A stretch of 64,000 bases of DNA, taken from assembly GCF_013391805.1 (NCBI RefSeq), contig NZ_CP058364.1, positions 1,674,501-1,738,500 on the forward strand, given 5' to 3'. The notes beneath the pieces were generated by a model. That model made no database searches and had not been told where the DNA came from. It saw nothing but the letters and a program-made list of their open reading frames with translations. Position 1 is the stretch's first letter. Each line of letters begins with the position of its first letter. This document shows positions 34,523 through 43,238 of this stretch, piece after piece. The stretch is from Galbibacter sp. BG1. Its GTDB lineage: Bacteria > Bacteroidota > Bacteroidia > Flavobacteriales > Flavobacteriaceae. Position numbers and translations under genes: made by a program.

Positions 34523-35572
34523 TTATTTTTTAAGCGATTTCATATCTATTACAAATCGATACTTAACATCAGATTTTACAACGCGATCGAAGGCATCATT
34601 AATGTTCTGTATATCGATCATTTCAACATCAGAAACGATATTGTGCTCCCCGCAAAAATCTAACATCTCTTGTGTTTCTTTTATACCACCTATCATAGAG
34701 CCGGCTACTCGTTTTCTTCCCATAACTAGTGCGCCGCCATGAACAGGGTCTATTGGTTCAATGGCACCCACTAAAACCATGGTTCCATCTCTTTTCAATA
34801 AACCAAGGTATGGATTGATATCGTGGCCAACTGGAATGGTATTCAAAAGAAAATCGAAACTAGAAGCCTGCTCTTTCATTTGGTCTTTATCTTTAGAAAT
34901 TAAAACACTATCTGCCCCCAAGGATTTTGCATCTTCTGCTTTTTCTGGGGAAGTGGTTATCATAACTACCTCAGCGCCTAAAGCATGCGCAAATTTAATT
35001 CCCATATGCCCGAGTCCGCCCAGACCAATTACACCAACTTTATCACCTTTTTTAACGTTCCATTCGCGTAAAGGAGACCAAGTGGTTATCCCAGCGCACA
35101 ATAGTGGTGCAGCTGCTTTTGTATCTATGTTTTCTGGTATTTTTAAAACAAAATCTTCACGCACTGTAATTTGTTCGGAGTATCCACCGAATGTATGGCC
35201 ACCCAAGTGTTTATCGGCACCATTATAGGTGGCAACCGCACCATTTTCACAGTATTGCTCTAAATTATCTTTACAGGAATTACATTCTTTACAGGAGTCT
35301 ACTAGACAGCCCACACCAACAAGATCGCCTACTTTAAACTTGGAGACTTTAGAACCAACTTCTGTAACATGGCCGATAATTTCGTGACCTGGAACAACCG
35401 GGTATTTCGAATTCTTCCAATCGTTCTGTACTTGATGGATGTCGCTATGGCAAACACCGCAAAAATCGATTTCTATTTTTACGTCTATGTCTTTGGTTTC
35501 TCTTCTTTCAATCTTATATGGAACTAAGTCAGCTTCACTTTCATGAGCTGCATATGCTTTAACTTCAGTCAT
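34523..35572 (-). CDS. Zinc-dependent NAD(P)-dependent alcohol dehydrogenase (YahK-like)
   Basis: The product has 349 residues from the ATG at 35572; an upstream TTG would add nine residues with no family match. Catalytic zinc ligands are Cys38 (with CGVCHSDIH) and His63-Glu64 in GHEIIGHV. The structural zinc site is CKECNSCKDNLEQYC near 94-108. The Rossmann motif GVIGLGGLGHMG lies near 176-187. This matches the cinnamyl-alcohol-dehydrogenase-like branch (YahK/AdhP relatives), which reduces aldehydes with NADPH. It stands as a single gene; its transcript is ended by the hairpin at 34329. Confidence 0.9.
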   Translation of the reverse strand: MTEVKAYAAHESEADLVPYKIERRETKDIDVKIEIDFCGVCHSDIHQVQNDWKNSKYPVVPGHEIIGHVTEVGSKVSKFKVGDLVGVGCLVDSCKECNSCKDNLEQYCENGAVATYNGADKHLGGHTFGGYSEQITVREDFVLKIPENIDTKAAAPLLCAGITTWSPLREWNVKKGDKVGVIGLGGLGHMGIKFAHALGAEVVMITTSPEKAEDAKSLGADSVLISKDKDQMKEQASSFDFLLNTIPVGHDINPYLGLLKRDGTMVLVGAIEPIDPVHGGALVMGRKRVAGSMIGGIKETQEMLDFCGEHNIVSDVEMIDIQNINDAFDRVVKSDVKYRFVIDMKSLKK

Positions 35573-35667
35573 AACAATTTGTTTTAAATTTTTATCCAAG
35601 TTACATTTTCTTTGGTGGCTGAAAATTAACTGAGGTTAATAATGAAAGAGCAAAGTGTTAAAAACAA

Positions 35668-35698
35668 AAAAACCACGCCTTTTGAGCGTGGTTTTTGT
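35668..35698 (-). terminator. Terminator downstream of rng
   Basis: AAAAACCACGC (35668-35678) pairs perfectly with GCGTGGTTTTT (35686-35696); on the minus strand the stem runs into six T. It is 5-35 bp beyond the rng stop. Confidence 0.88.
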
Positions 35699-35701
35699 TG
35701 A

Positions 35702-37249
35702 TTATTTTAAGATTTTCCCGTTTTTATCTTTAAAACGGTATTCTAGGTATGTGTAAGCATCTCTTGGTAAAATCTTGACCCATTTTTTGTGTTCTAAAAA
35801 CCATTTAGAACGTACGGATGGAAATCCTTTTGTTAAATAAGCGGCAATAAACGGGTGTGCATTTAAAACAATTCCATTATTGCCATTTTTGCTTTTAATT
35901 ATTCGCTCGAGATCGAAAGTAATTTTATTTATTAAAACTATTGGTGCTTCTACTTCACCATCGTTACCGTTCGGGTTTTCCTCACGGGTTTTAATATTCA
36001 TCTCTGGCCTTACGCGCTGTCTAGTAATTTGTATGAGGCCAAACTTACTTGGAGGGAGGATTTTGTGTTTGGCTCTATCGTCTCGCATTTCTTCTCTTAA
36101 ATGGTCGAATAGTTTTCTGCGGTTGTCTGCATTAGACATATCGATAAAATCTACAACAATAATACCACCCATATCCCGTAATCTTAACTGTCTAGCTACT
36201 TCGCTAGCTGCAATAAGGTTTACTTCCAGTGCGGTATCTTCTTGAGATTTCGCCTTGTTAGAACGGTTACCGCTGTTTACATCTATAACATGCAATGCTT
36301 CGGTATGTTCTATAACCAAATATGCTCCTTTACTAGAGGATACTGTTCGTCCAAAAGAAGTTTTAATTTGTCTCTCAATTCCGTATTTTTCAAAAATAGG
36401 AACATTCGAGTCATACAATTTTACAATAGATTCTTTCTCTGGCGCAATTTCATGCAAGTAATCTTTAATTTGAAAATAAAGCGTTTCGTCATCTACATAA
36501 ATCCCAGTAAAGTCGTCGTTGAACACATCTCTTAAAATAGAGGCGGCACGATTCATTTCACTCAAAACTTTAGATGGATAACTAGCTTTATAAATTTTTT
36601 TACACAACGCTGTCCATTTTGCTAACAGGTTGTTTAAATCTTTGTCTAGTTCGGCGACTTTTTTGCCTTCTGCCACTGTGCGTACAATTACACCAAACCC
36701 TTTGGGTCGAATGCTTTGTACAAGCCTTTTTAAACGGTCTTTTTCTTCTTTGCTTTCTATTTTTTGAGAAACAGAAACGCGGTCTGAAAAAGGAACAAGA
36801 ACCAAATATCTTCCGGCTATTGATAGCTCAGAACTTATTCGTGGTCCTTTTGTGGAAATAGGCTCTTTTACAATTTGTACAAGTATAGATTGATTGGCTT
36901 TTAAAACGTTGTTTATAACGCCATTTTTATCTATATCTTTTTCAAATGGGAAATTTTTTAAAGAGAAATCTTTTAATTTACCTGTGCTTACACGTTTAAT
37001 GAATTTCAACAAAGAACTTAATTGCGGCCCTAAATCGTGGTAATGCAAAAATGCATCTTTTTCGTACCCTACATTTACAAAAGCTGCGTTAAGGCCGGTA
37101 ACCGGCTTACGCACTTTTGCAAGCATGATATCTCCCACAGAGAAATTACTGCTTTCTTCTTCCTTGTGTAATTCAATAAGTTTTCCATCCTTTAATATGG
37201 CAAAATCAACGTCAGAGGAACTAGATCTTACAATTAATTCTTTATTCAC
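35702..37249 (-). CDS. rng: Ribonuclease G/E family protein
   Basis: The product has 515 residues from the GTG at 37249 (reads VNKELIVRSSSSDVDFAILK), which gives the usual Bacteroidota RNase G N-terminus; the frame runs 60 bp further upstream without family sequence. An S1-like domain (about 30-130) contains GDIMLAKVRKPVTGLNAAFV. The catalytic core has ALHVIDVNSGNRS (about residues 322-334) and GGIIVVDFIDM (about 361-371) with the two magnesium-binding Asp. It cuts single-stranded AU-rich RNA and matures rRNA. The gene follows the 29-residue basic protein and HU on the minus strand. Confidence 0.93.
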   Translation of the reverse strand: MNKELIVRSSSSDVDFAILKDGKLIELHKEEESSNFSVGDIMLAKVRKPVTGLNAAFVNVGYEKDAFLHYHDLGPQLSSLLKFIKRVSTGKLKDFSLKNFPFEKDIDKNGVINNVLKANQSILVQIVKEPISTKGPRISSELSIAGRYLVLVPFSDRVSVSQKIESKEEKDRLKRLVQSIRPKGFGVIVRTVAEGKKVAELDKDLNNLLAKWTALCKKIYKASYPSKVLSEMNRAASILRDVFNDDFTGIYVDDETLYFQIKDYLHEIAPEKESIVKLYDSNVPIFEKYGIERQIKTSFGRTVSSSKGAYLVIEHTEALHVIDVNSGNRSNKAKSQEDTALEVNLIAASEVARQLRLRDMGGIIVVDFIDMSNADNRRKLFDHLREEMRDDRAKHKILPPSKFGLIQITRQRVRPEMNIKTREENPNGNDGEVEAPIVLINKITFDLERIIKSKNGNNGIVLNAHPFIAAYLTKGFPSVRSKWFLEHKKWVKILPRDAYTYLEYRFKDKNGKILK

Positions 37250-37454
37250 TCTGAATGAATTTTTATCTGTCCTACAAATATATATCTGCAGAACCGATGG
37301 ATTAAACAATAAATTCGTCCTATCAATTAAGATAAGATAAATTTTTACTACAGGTTTTTTTTGAATAAACCCAACGAAATTAAATCTAAAACCCTAGGTT
37401 TTGATTAAATTTCTTTTTCAATGAACGTTTTGTATGTTAAGTATACAATAACTT

Positions 37455-37490
37455 AAAAAAGAAAAAGTAGTTATCTAACTACTTTTTCTT
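37455..37490 (-). terminator. Terminator overlapping the stop codon of the 29-residue protein
   Basis: AAGAAAAAGTAGTT (37459-37472) and AACTACTTTTTCTT (37477-37490) are a perfect 14 bp inverted repeat with a four-base loop, followed on the minus strand by a T-run. The last codons and the TAG stop of the small gene lie in one arm. Confidence 0.8.
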
Positions 37491-37568
37491 ATGACGGTTA
37501 GCTCTTCTTCTTTTCTTACGCTTGTGCGTAGCTACCTTATGTCTTTTTCTTTTTTTACCACTTGGCAT
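37479..37568 (-). CDS. 29-residue highly basic protein, probable ribosome/RNA-binding peptide
   Basis: Reading minus strand from ATG at 37568 gives 29 codons and a TAG: MPSGKKRKRHKVATHKRKKR, then RRANRHKKK. About 70 percent of residues are Lys, Arg or His, with none acidic. That composition is typical of tiny ribosomal proteins that thread into rRNA. It lies between HU (25 bp upstream) and rng. A similar small basic gene in front of rng is, from memory, common in Flavobacteriaceae. The F. johnsoniae ribosome structure reported an extra protein named bL38; whether this is it, I cannot say. Its own terminator follows at once. Confidence 0.75.
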   Translation of the reverse strand: MPSGKKRKRHKVATHKRKKRRRANRHKKK

Positions 37569-37593
37569 CGACTCAATGTTTTTATATTAATAA

Positions 37594-37884
37594 TTATTTT
37601 ACTTCTACGCTAGTTTTAACACCCTCTACAAATACTTTTGCGGGTTTGAAAGCTGGAATATTGTGAGCAGGAATTTTAATTGTCGTGTTCTTAGAAATGT
37701 TTCTTCCTGTTTTTTCTGCTCTTGTTTTAATGATGAAACTACCAAAACCTCTTAGGTAAACATTATCACCGCTTTCTAGTGAGTTTTTCACCTCTTCCAT
37801 AAAAGATTCAACAGTTGCCTGTACATCTCCCTTTTCCATGCCAAGTTTCTCTGAAATCTTAGCTACAATGTCTGCTTTAGTCAT
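37594..37884 (-). CDS. HU-family DNA-binding protein
   Basis: The product has 96 residues, a single HU/IHF domain. It begins MTKADIVAKISEKLG, has the dimer helices EKGDVQATVESFMEEVKN, then VYLRGFGSFIIKTRAEKTGRNISKNT and the DNA-binding arm with the intercalating Pro in IKIPAHNIPAFKPAKVF. It bends DNA and organises the nucleoid. The promoter box at 37925-37932 and the 25 bp gap to the small basic gene suggest a two-gene transcript ending at the hairpin at 37455. HU rather than IHF is preferred because Bacteroidota usually encode several HU-like homodimers. Confidence 0.93.
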   Translation of the reverse strand: MTKADIVAKISEKLGMEKGDVQATVESFMEEVKNSLESGDNVYLRGFGSFIIKTRAEKTGRNISKNTTIKIPAHNIPAFKPAKVFVEGVKTSVEVK

Positions 37885-37924
37885 TTTTATATATTTGTTT
37901 ACAGTGTTATAAATTTAGGGGATG

Positions 37925-37932
37925 CAAATATA
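37925..37932 (-). promoter_or_regulatory. -7 box of the HU gene promoter
   Basis: Minus-strand TATATTTG is an exact TAnnTTTG match, with a TTG about 14 bases further upstream. It predicts a leader of roughly 35 bases. Confidence 0.55.
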
Positions 37933-37991
37933 TAAATTAATTACGCAATAAATAAAGTGTAAATAATTAAAATTTAACTAAATAAAGCTAT

Positions 37992-37999
37992 TATTTTTG
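37992..37999 (+). promoter_or_regulatory. -7 box of the mutY promoter
   Basis: TATTTTTG matches TAnnTTTG and ends 17 bp before the mutY ATG, predicting a leader of only about a dozen bases. No -33 element is clear. Confidence 0.45.
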
Positions 38000-38016
38000 A
38001 ATTCTATCGGAAACAT

Positions 38017-39054
38017 ATGGATTTTAAAGGGCAGATCATACATTGGTATGAAAAAAATAAACGGGATTTACCATGGAGAACAACCAAGAATCCCTATAAT
38101 ATATGGCTTTCAGAAATTATGCTTCAGCAAACAAGAGTAGAGCAAGGACTGCCTTATTATTTAAAATTTATCTCTACATATCCAACGGTTTTCGATCTTG
38201 CCCAAGCAAAACAAGAGGAGGTTCTTAAACTTTGGCAGGGCCTTGGGTACTATTCCAGAGCGCGAAATCTTCACGAAACTGCTAAAAAAGTGGCGGTGGA
38301 TTTTAATGGAGAATTTCCTGATAATTATTCAGATTTAAAAAAGCTGAAAGGCATTGGCGATTATACCGCAAGCGCCATTGCTTCCATTTGTTTTAACGAG
38401 GCGGCACCTGTGGTAGACGGAAATGTGTACAGGGTATTATCGCGCTACTATGGCATAAGCCTTGCCATAAACAGTACGGAGGGTGTAAAATATTTTAAAG
38501 AGTTAGCGGAAGAATTAATAGACCATAAAGATCCTGGCACCTATAACCAAGCGTTGATGGAATTTGGCGCCAAACAGTGCAAGCCGCAGTCACCCGATTG
38601 TAATAATTGCCCGCTTCAGCATGGTTGTTATGCTTTTTCTGAAAATAAGATAGCAGATTTGCCTGTAAAACTTAAAAAGACGAAGGTTAGAAAACGTTTC
38701 TTCAACTATATAATTTTAACAGACGATGAAAAAACCATCCTTCAGCAACGCACCAAAAAAGATATTTGGCAGCATTTGTATGAATTTCCTTTAATTGAAA
38801 CTTCCGAAGAAATTAACCATGAGAAACTTTTGGAGCACCAAGATTTTAAAAATTTAACGGAAGGGAGTCTTTTTGAACTCAATCTTTATAACCAAGAATC
38901 GAAATTGCACAAATTATCGCATCAACACATATATACTCGATTTTGGATTGTAACTTTGCAGGATAAATTAAAAACTGGGATAGATAATAAAAAGGTGAAA
39001 GATTATCCTGTGCCAGTGCTAGTTGCCAATTTCGTAGAAGATTTTGGTTTTTAA
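38017..39054 (+). CDS. mutY: A/G-specific adenine glycosylase
   Basis: The product has 345 residues. Catalytic Glu33 lies in LSEIMLQQTRVEQG. The helix-hairpin-helix is LKGIGDYTASAIA (about 109-121), with the catalytic Asp in APVVDGNVYRVLSR about 20 residues later. The 4Fe-4S ligands are Cys188, Cys195, Cys198 and Cys204 (C-x6-C-x2-C-x5-C). The C-terminal NUDIX-like 8-oxoG reader domain follows from about residue 225. It removes A mispaired with 8-oxoguanine. It heads the mutY-ssb-gldE-gldD group typical of Flavobacteriaceae, though the 151 bp before ssb could hold another promoter. Confidence 0.95.
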   Translation: MDFKGQIIHWYEKNKRDLPWRTTKNPYNIWLSEIMLQQTRVEQGLPYYLKFISTYPTVFDLAQAKQEEVLKLWQGLGYYSRARNLHETAKKVAVDFNGEFPDNYSDLKKLKGIGDYTASAIASICFNEAAPVVDGNVYRVLSRYYGISLAINSTEGVKYFKELAEELIDHKDPGTYNQALMEFGAKQCKPQSPDCNNCPLQHGCYAFSENKIADLPVKLKKTKVRKRFFNYIILTDDEKTILQQRTKKDIWQHLYEFPLIETSEEINHEKLLEHQDFKNLTEGSLFELNLYNQESKLHKLSHQHIYTRFWIVTLQDKLKTGIDNKKVKDYPVPVLVANFVEDFGF

Positions 39055-39205
39055 GGGATTTGGAGCTGCGTAGATTTAAAATAAGATTTTTAAAAGTAGT
39101 CTGATAAACCGATAAATCCCTTTAAATTACTATTTTTTACGATGAAAATTTGGTAATTTTTAATACATTTATAGATTAACGAATAGTTTTTTAAGATATA
39201 ATAAT

Positions 39206-39688
39206 ATGAGTGGAACTTTAAATAAAGTAATGTTAATCGGTCACCTTGGAGACGATGTTAAGATGAATTATTTTGAAGGGGGTAACTGTATTGGGCGTTT
39301 CCCTTTGGCTACCAACGAAAATTATACCAACAGACAAACTGGTGAGCGTGTTTCCAATACCGAATGGCATAACATTGTGGTACGAAATAAGGCTGCAGAA
39401 GTTTGTGAAAAGTACCTTAGTAAAGGGGATAAAGTTTATGTGGAAGGCAGGCTAAAAACAAGACAATGGCAAGGGGAAGACGGTAATTTGCGTTACACAA
39501 CAGAAGTACAAGTTACCGATTTTACCTTTCTTACCAATAAAGGAGACAATCAGGGTGGTTCTCAATACAATCAGCAATCATCGCCACAAGGCGGAGCAAA
39601 AAACAGCCAGCCTCAAACCCAAAATAAACCACAAGCGCAAGAGTCTGCACCTCCTTATGAAGAAGAGGACGACGATTTGCCATTTTAA
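39206..39688 (+). CDS. ssb: Single-stranded DNA-binding protein
   Basis: The product has 160 residues. The N-terminal OB fold (about 1-110) includes NKVMLIGHLGDDVKM, GRFPLATNENYTN, EWHNIVVRNKAAEVCEKYLS and KVYVEGRLKTRQWQ. A Gln/Asn/Pro-rich linker (about 113-148) leads to the acidic tip EEEDDDLPF, which recruits repair and replication partners. It forms tetramers on single-stranded DNA. It is followed after 25 bp by gldE, whose start overlaps no coding sequence; the two are likely cotranscribed. Confidence 0.96.
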   Translation: MSGTLNKVMLIGHLGDDVKMNYFEGGNCIGRFPLATNENYTNRQTGERVSNTEWHNIVVRNKAAEVCEKYLSKGDKVYVEGRLKTRQWQGEDGNLRYTTEVQVTDFTFLTNKGDNQGGSQYNQQSSPQGGAKNSQPQTQNKPQAQESAPPYEEEDDDLPF

Positions 39689-39713
39689 CCAAGTATAACT
39701 AAAACAGCAACCA

Positions 39714-41051
39714 TTGGACCCGGAGCCCTCGAGTTTAATTTCAATATTACTTTTTGTAGACACAACTTCAATCATTAAATTGATAGTTTTAGTCGCCTTA
39801 CTTATCTGTTCTGCCCTCATTTCTGGGGCGGAAGTAGCTTTCTTTTCGCTTTCGCAAACCGATGTTAACGGCATTCAGGATACCAAAACAACAGTAGGGA
39901 ATATTGTGGTGAAATTATTGGACAGACCAAAAAAATTATTGGCTACCATTTTAGTTGCCAATAACTTTATAAATATTGCCATAGTTTTACTTTTTAGTTC
40001 CCTTGGTTCTTTTTTCTTTGGATCGCTTCAAGGAAAAATCTTGGGTGTGGTAGATGTAAGGTTTATTGTGGAAGTGGTAGTGGCCACTTTTTTAATTTTA
40101 TTGTTTGGAGAGATTTTACCCAAGGTTTATGCCAGTAGGAATAAGTTGAAGTTTGCTTTTTTCATGGCATACCCTCTAAATGTACTGGATAAGGTTTTCT
40201 ATCCGTTAAGTATGCCCATGCGATCCATTACGCTATTTTTACAGGAAAAACTTGGGAAACAAAGGGCTAATATTTCTATAGATCAACTTTCCCATGCCTT
40301 GGAATTAACTTCTGAAGAAGACACCACTATTGAAGAGCAGAAGATTTTGCAAGGAATAGTTTCCTTTGGAAATACAGACACCCGGCAGGTAATGCAGCCC
40401 AGGATAGATGTTTTTGCTTTGAATGAGGAAATGAAGTTTCCAGAGGTCGTTCGTGAAATAATTAAGAACGGTTATTCCAGAATCCCGGTTTACAAAGACC
40501 ATATGGATAATGTAACTGGAGTTTTATATGTAAAAGACTTGCTGCCGCATATAGATAAAAAGGAGTTCAATTGGGTTTCCTTAAAACGCGATGCTTACTT
40601 TGTTCCCGAAAATAAAAAACTCGACGATTTATTAAAGGAGTTCCAAGAAATGAAAAATCACTTGGCCATTGTAGTAGATGAATATGGGGGTACCTCGGGA
40701 TTGATTTCTTTGGAAGATATTATTGAAGAAATTGTAGGGGATATAAGCGACGAGTTTGATGACGAAGACTTGGTGTACTCCAAATTAGACGAGCAAAATT
40801 ATGTTTTTGAAGGAAAAACGGCTTTAAAAGACTTTTATCGAGTGATCGATATTGAAGATGAAACACAGTTTGAGGAAAACAAAGGAGAGTCTGAGACCAT
40901 TGCAGGTTTTGTTTTGGAAATTGCCGGAAGCTTTCCCAAAAAAGGAGAAGAAATTATTTTTAACAACGTTCGGTTCGTTATAGAAGCGTTAGATAAAAAG
41001 CGAATCAAACAAATAAAAGTTACCCTCATTGAGCAGAACGAGATTATTTAG
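39714..41051 (+). CDS. gldE: Gliding motility-associated protein GldE (CNNM/CBS-domain hemolysin family)
   Basis: The product has 445 residues from a TTG start (MDPEPSSLISILLFV). No in-frame ATG gives the first helix. A DUF21/CNNM membrane domain with about four helices spans 20-200, including SALISGAEVAFFSLS and LFGEILPKVYAS. A CBS pair (about 215-335) contains VMQPRIDVFAL and DEYGGTSGLISLEDIIEE, and a transporter-associated domain closes the protein. GldE is needed for or supports flavobacterial gliding; its relatives move or sense divalent metals. The 3' end overlaps gldD by 23 bp, as is usual for this pair. Confidence 0.9.
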   Translation: MDPEPSSLISILLFVDTTSIIKLIVLVALLICSALISGAEVAFFSLSQTDVNGIQDTKTTVGNIVVKLLDRPKKLLATILVANNFINIAIVLLFSSLGSFFFGSLQGKILGVVDVRFIVEVVVATFLILLFGEILPKVYASRNKLKFAFFMAYPLNVLDKVFYPLSMPMRSITLFLQEKLGKQRANISIDQLSHALELTSEEDTTIEEQKILQGIVSFGNTDTRQVMQPRIDVFALNEEMKFPEVVREIIKNGYSRIPVYKDHMDNVTGVLYVKDLLPHIDKKEFNWVSLKRDAYFVPENKKLDDLLKEFQEMKNHLAIVVDEYGGTSGLISLEDIIEEIVGDISDEFDDEDLVYSKLDEQNYVFEGKTALKDFYRVIDIEDETQFEENKGESETIAGFVLEIAGSFPKKGEEIIFNNVRFVIEALDKKRIKQIKVTLIEQNEII

Positions 41052-41586
41052 CATATTTCTACTGGGGTTTTTCATATTTTCCTGTGGTGAGGAATCCGTA
41101 CCCAAACCTAAGGGAATGTTACGGTTGGAATACCCAAAAGCAGTTTATAAAGAAACAGAAAACGATTGCCCGTTTTCATTTTTACAGAATCAAGACGCTG
41201 CTATAAATGTGCGGAAGGATTGTGGAATGACGTTGCAGTACCCCAAAATGAATGCCAGTATTTTTATTACATATAAGCCCGTTCAAGATAATTTGGATAT
41301 TCTTTTAAGGGATGCTCAAAAACTTACTTACGAACATGTAGCCAAGGCAGACAACATACAGGAACAGCCTTTTGTTAATCCTGAAGACAAGGTTTATGGA
41401 ATGTTTTACCAAGTAACGGGAAATGCTGCTTCGGCATCTCAATTTTACTTAACCGATAGTATTTCGCATTTCGTTACGGGCTCACTCTACTTTAATACCA
41501 AACCCAATTACGACTCCGTACTTCCAGCAGCCAAATATCTAGAAGAAGATATCAGGAAAATTATGGAGACCATGAGTTGGGAATAA
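41029..41586 (+). CDS. gldD: Gliding motility lipoprotein GldD
   Basis: The product has 185 residues from a TTG start within the end of gldE. A lipoprotein signal ends FFIFSC (Cys19). The mature part begins GEESVPKPKGMLRLEYPKA and contains CPFSF and DCGMTLQYPKMNASIFITY, the GldD pattern. It is anchored in a membrane facing the periplasm and is required for gliding and type IX secretion-related functions in F. johnsoniae. The 23 bp overlap and shared TTG usage suggest its translation depends on gldE. Confidence 0.92.
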   Translation: MSRTRLFSIFLLGFFIFSCGEESVPKPKGMLRLEYPKAVYKETENDCPFSFLQNQDAAINVRKDCGMTLQYPKMNASIFITYKPVQDNLDILLRDAQKLTYEHVAKADNIQEQPFVNPEDKVYGMFYQVTGNAASASQFYLTDSISHFVTGSLYFNTKPNYDSVLPAAKYLEEDIRKIMETMSWE

Positions 41587-41609
41587 ATATAACCTAAATC
41601 ATTAATATC

Positions 41610-43184
41610 ATGCGCTTATTTTTTTTGCCCTTTATTCTACTTATTTCTTGGAAATCGTCATCACAAGCAGCAGATTTGGATAAAGAATACTTTCCAGTTG
41701 CTTATGTAAAATTGCCTTCAAACCCAATTCTAAATGAGAACGAGAGGACTTATAATGTTTTGGTAAACTCCGAGGATGATATAGAGAGCTTAATTTCTGA
41801 AACCGCCATTTCCAACGATATTCAAATTCAAGGCTTTACAAGGCAAGAAACAGCTCCTGTGATTTTTATCAAACTTGAATTTTCTGATTTTTTTATAGAT
41901 CCAGCTTCTTTTGGTATAGAAGACAAAGAAGTGGTGGAAAAGGATGACGATGGAAATGTAATACGTTCCTACTACGTTTTCAGGTATATCTTTAAGTACT
42001 TTATAACATCGCATTACCATGTTGATAATCCGTTGGAATTAAAACTTGAAAATAGAATGGTTCGATCAGAAATTTATGCATCAGATTGGTTTTTGAATAA
42101 AAAAGAAGCCTACGCCCATTACGATGTCAATAAAGAAGAAATCAAGGGAGAACTAATATATAATTTTGTGGAATATACGAGTTATCGTTTAGACGATTTA
42201 GTAAATGCTACTTTTGGGTATAGACCCTATAAAACAAATTCTTATTTGTGGATTTTGGATTCTAGGAAGAATCCTTTAACGGAGCCTCAAAAGGAACTTT
42301 TTAAAGAAGTTAAAAGTGTAATGAACACTGTTTCACATGAGTCTTCCATTGCCAATACGAGAAATAGTTTAATGCCAATCGTAAAGGATTTTGAGAAAAT
42401 GGCTACGGGAATTACCGGTGATTCGAGAAGGGAACGAAAAGTGAAATACGCCTGTTATTACAATTGTTCTGTTTTAAGCTATTATATGGACATGCCAGAT
42501 GAAGCCATTGAATATGCTAAAATGATTTTCCCCTTGGAGTATGGCGAAAGGGATGCGGAAGATTTAACTAAGAGCGCTCATAGTTTGAAAAATATTTTGG
42601 CGGCGAATATGGTAGAAAGTAGGAGAATGGTTGTTCCTGTAGATGAGGTATTTAATGAAGTGGATAGAAATAACAATGAATTTGACAGTTTTGCATATTT
42701 GGTAACGGTTAGAAATGATACTCTAATTGCTAACATGAATTATCAAGACTTGGAAAGCGTAGGGGTAGAGGCGAAGGTTTATTTACCAGACACAAACGGA
42801 AATTTAAAATTGAATATCTTGAATGCTTCAGAACTTAAGGAATTGGTTTTCGATGAAAATAATATTTATGTGCAAAAGGAGTTTATTTCCTATAAAAATA
42901 ATCCTAGAGCCAAATCACCTGAGAAGTATTTAGTAAGGAAGGAATTTGAAACAGAAGAACTTTCCATGTATACTTTTCAAAATGATGAAGTGGTGTTTTT
43001 TATAAAAAATGAAGAAGTTGGATATTCCAATAAATCCTATAAGTTTTTAATGGGTTTTAAAGATGAACTTAAAAAATTTACAGGCGCCTGTACTAAAGTT
43101 AATGAGCTCATTGATAAGAATTACTACAAGAATAATGCGGCGAGTTTGCGAACGTTCATTGAAGATGTAGTGTACTGTGAATAA
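41610..43184 (+). CDS. Secreted protein of unknown function
   Basis: The product has 524 residues with a signal peptide (MRLFFLPFILLISWKSSSQA). The mature part is alpha/beta with several strand-rich segments; residues 250-340 look helical (PIVKDFEKMATGITGDSRR, YACYYNCSVLSYYMDMPDEA) and could be a tetratricopeptide-like section. A C-terminal Cys-containing region (FTGACTKVNEL) is present. I recognise no named domain. It follows gldD by 23 bp and could be cotranscribed, but a gliding role is unproven. It ends at the terminator at 43192. Confidence 0.75.
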   Translation: MRLFFLPFILLISWKSSSQAADLDKEYFPVAYVKLPSNPILNENERTYNVLVNSEDDIESLISETAISNDIQIQGFTRQETAPVIFIKLEFSDFFIDPASFGIEDKEVVEKDDDGNVIRSYYVFRYIFKYFITSHYHVDNPLELKLENRMVRSEIYASDWFLNKKEAYAHYDVNKEEIKGELIYNFVEYTSYRLDDLVNATFGYRPYKTNSYLWILDSRKNPLTEPQKELFKEVKSVMNTVSHESSIANTRNSLMPIVKDFEKMATGITGDSRRERKVKYACYYNCSVLSYYMDMPDEAIEYAKMIFPLEYGERDAEDLTKSAHSLKNILAANMVESRRMVVPVDEVFNEVDRNNNEFDSFAYLVTVRNDTLIANMNYQDLESVGVEAKVYLPDTNGNLKLNILNASELKELVFDENNIYVQKEFISYKNNPRAKSPEKYLVRKEFETEELSMYTFQNDEVVFFIKNEEVGYSNKSYKFLMGFKDELKKFTGACTKVNELIDKNYYKNNAASLRTFIEDVVYCE

Positions 43185-43191
43185 GATAAAT

Positions 43192-43220
43192 AAAAAGGGG
43201 CTGAAGAGCCCCTTTTTGTT
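43192..43220. terminator. Bidirectional terminator between convergent genes
   Basis: AAAAAGGGGCT (43192-43202) pairs with AGCCCCTTTTT (43207-43217) around GAAG, with A- and T-runs on the two sides. It separates the secreted protein gene (+) from the beta-propeller gene (-). Confidence 0.9.
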
Positions 43221-43238
43221 TTTACTGATATTAATGTT

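Noticed and set aside
34761-35228. 155-codon open frame on the + strand
   Set aside because: Antisense to the alcohol dehydrogenase gene, whose frame has intact zinc and NAD motifs.
39149-39171. Promoter TTTG plus TACATTTA before ssb
   Set aside because: The spacing is only 11 bases and the -7 box deviates at its last base, so it does not fit the consensus.
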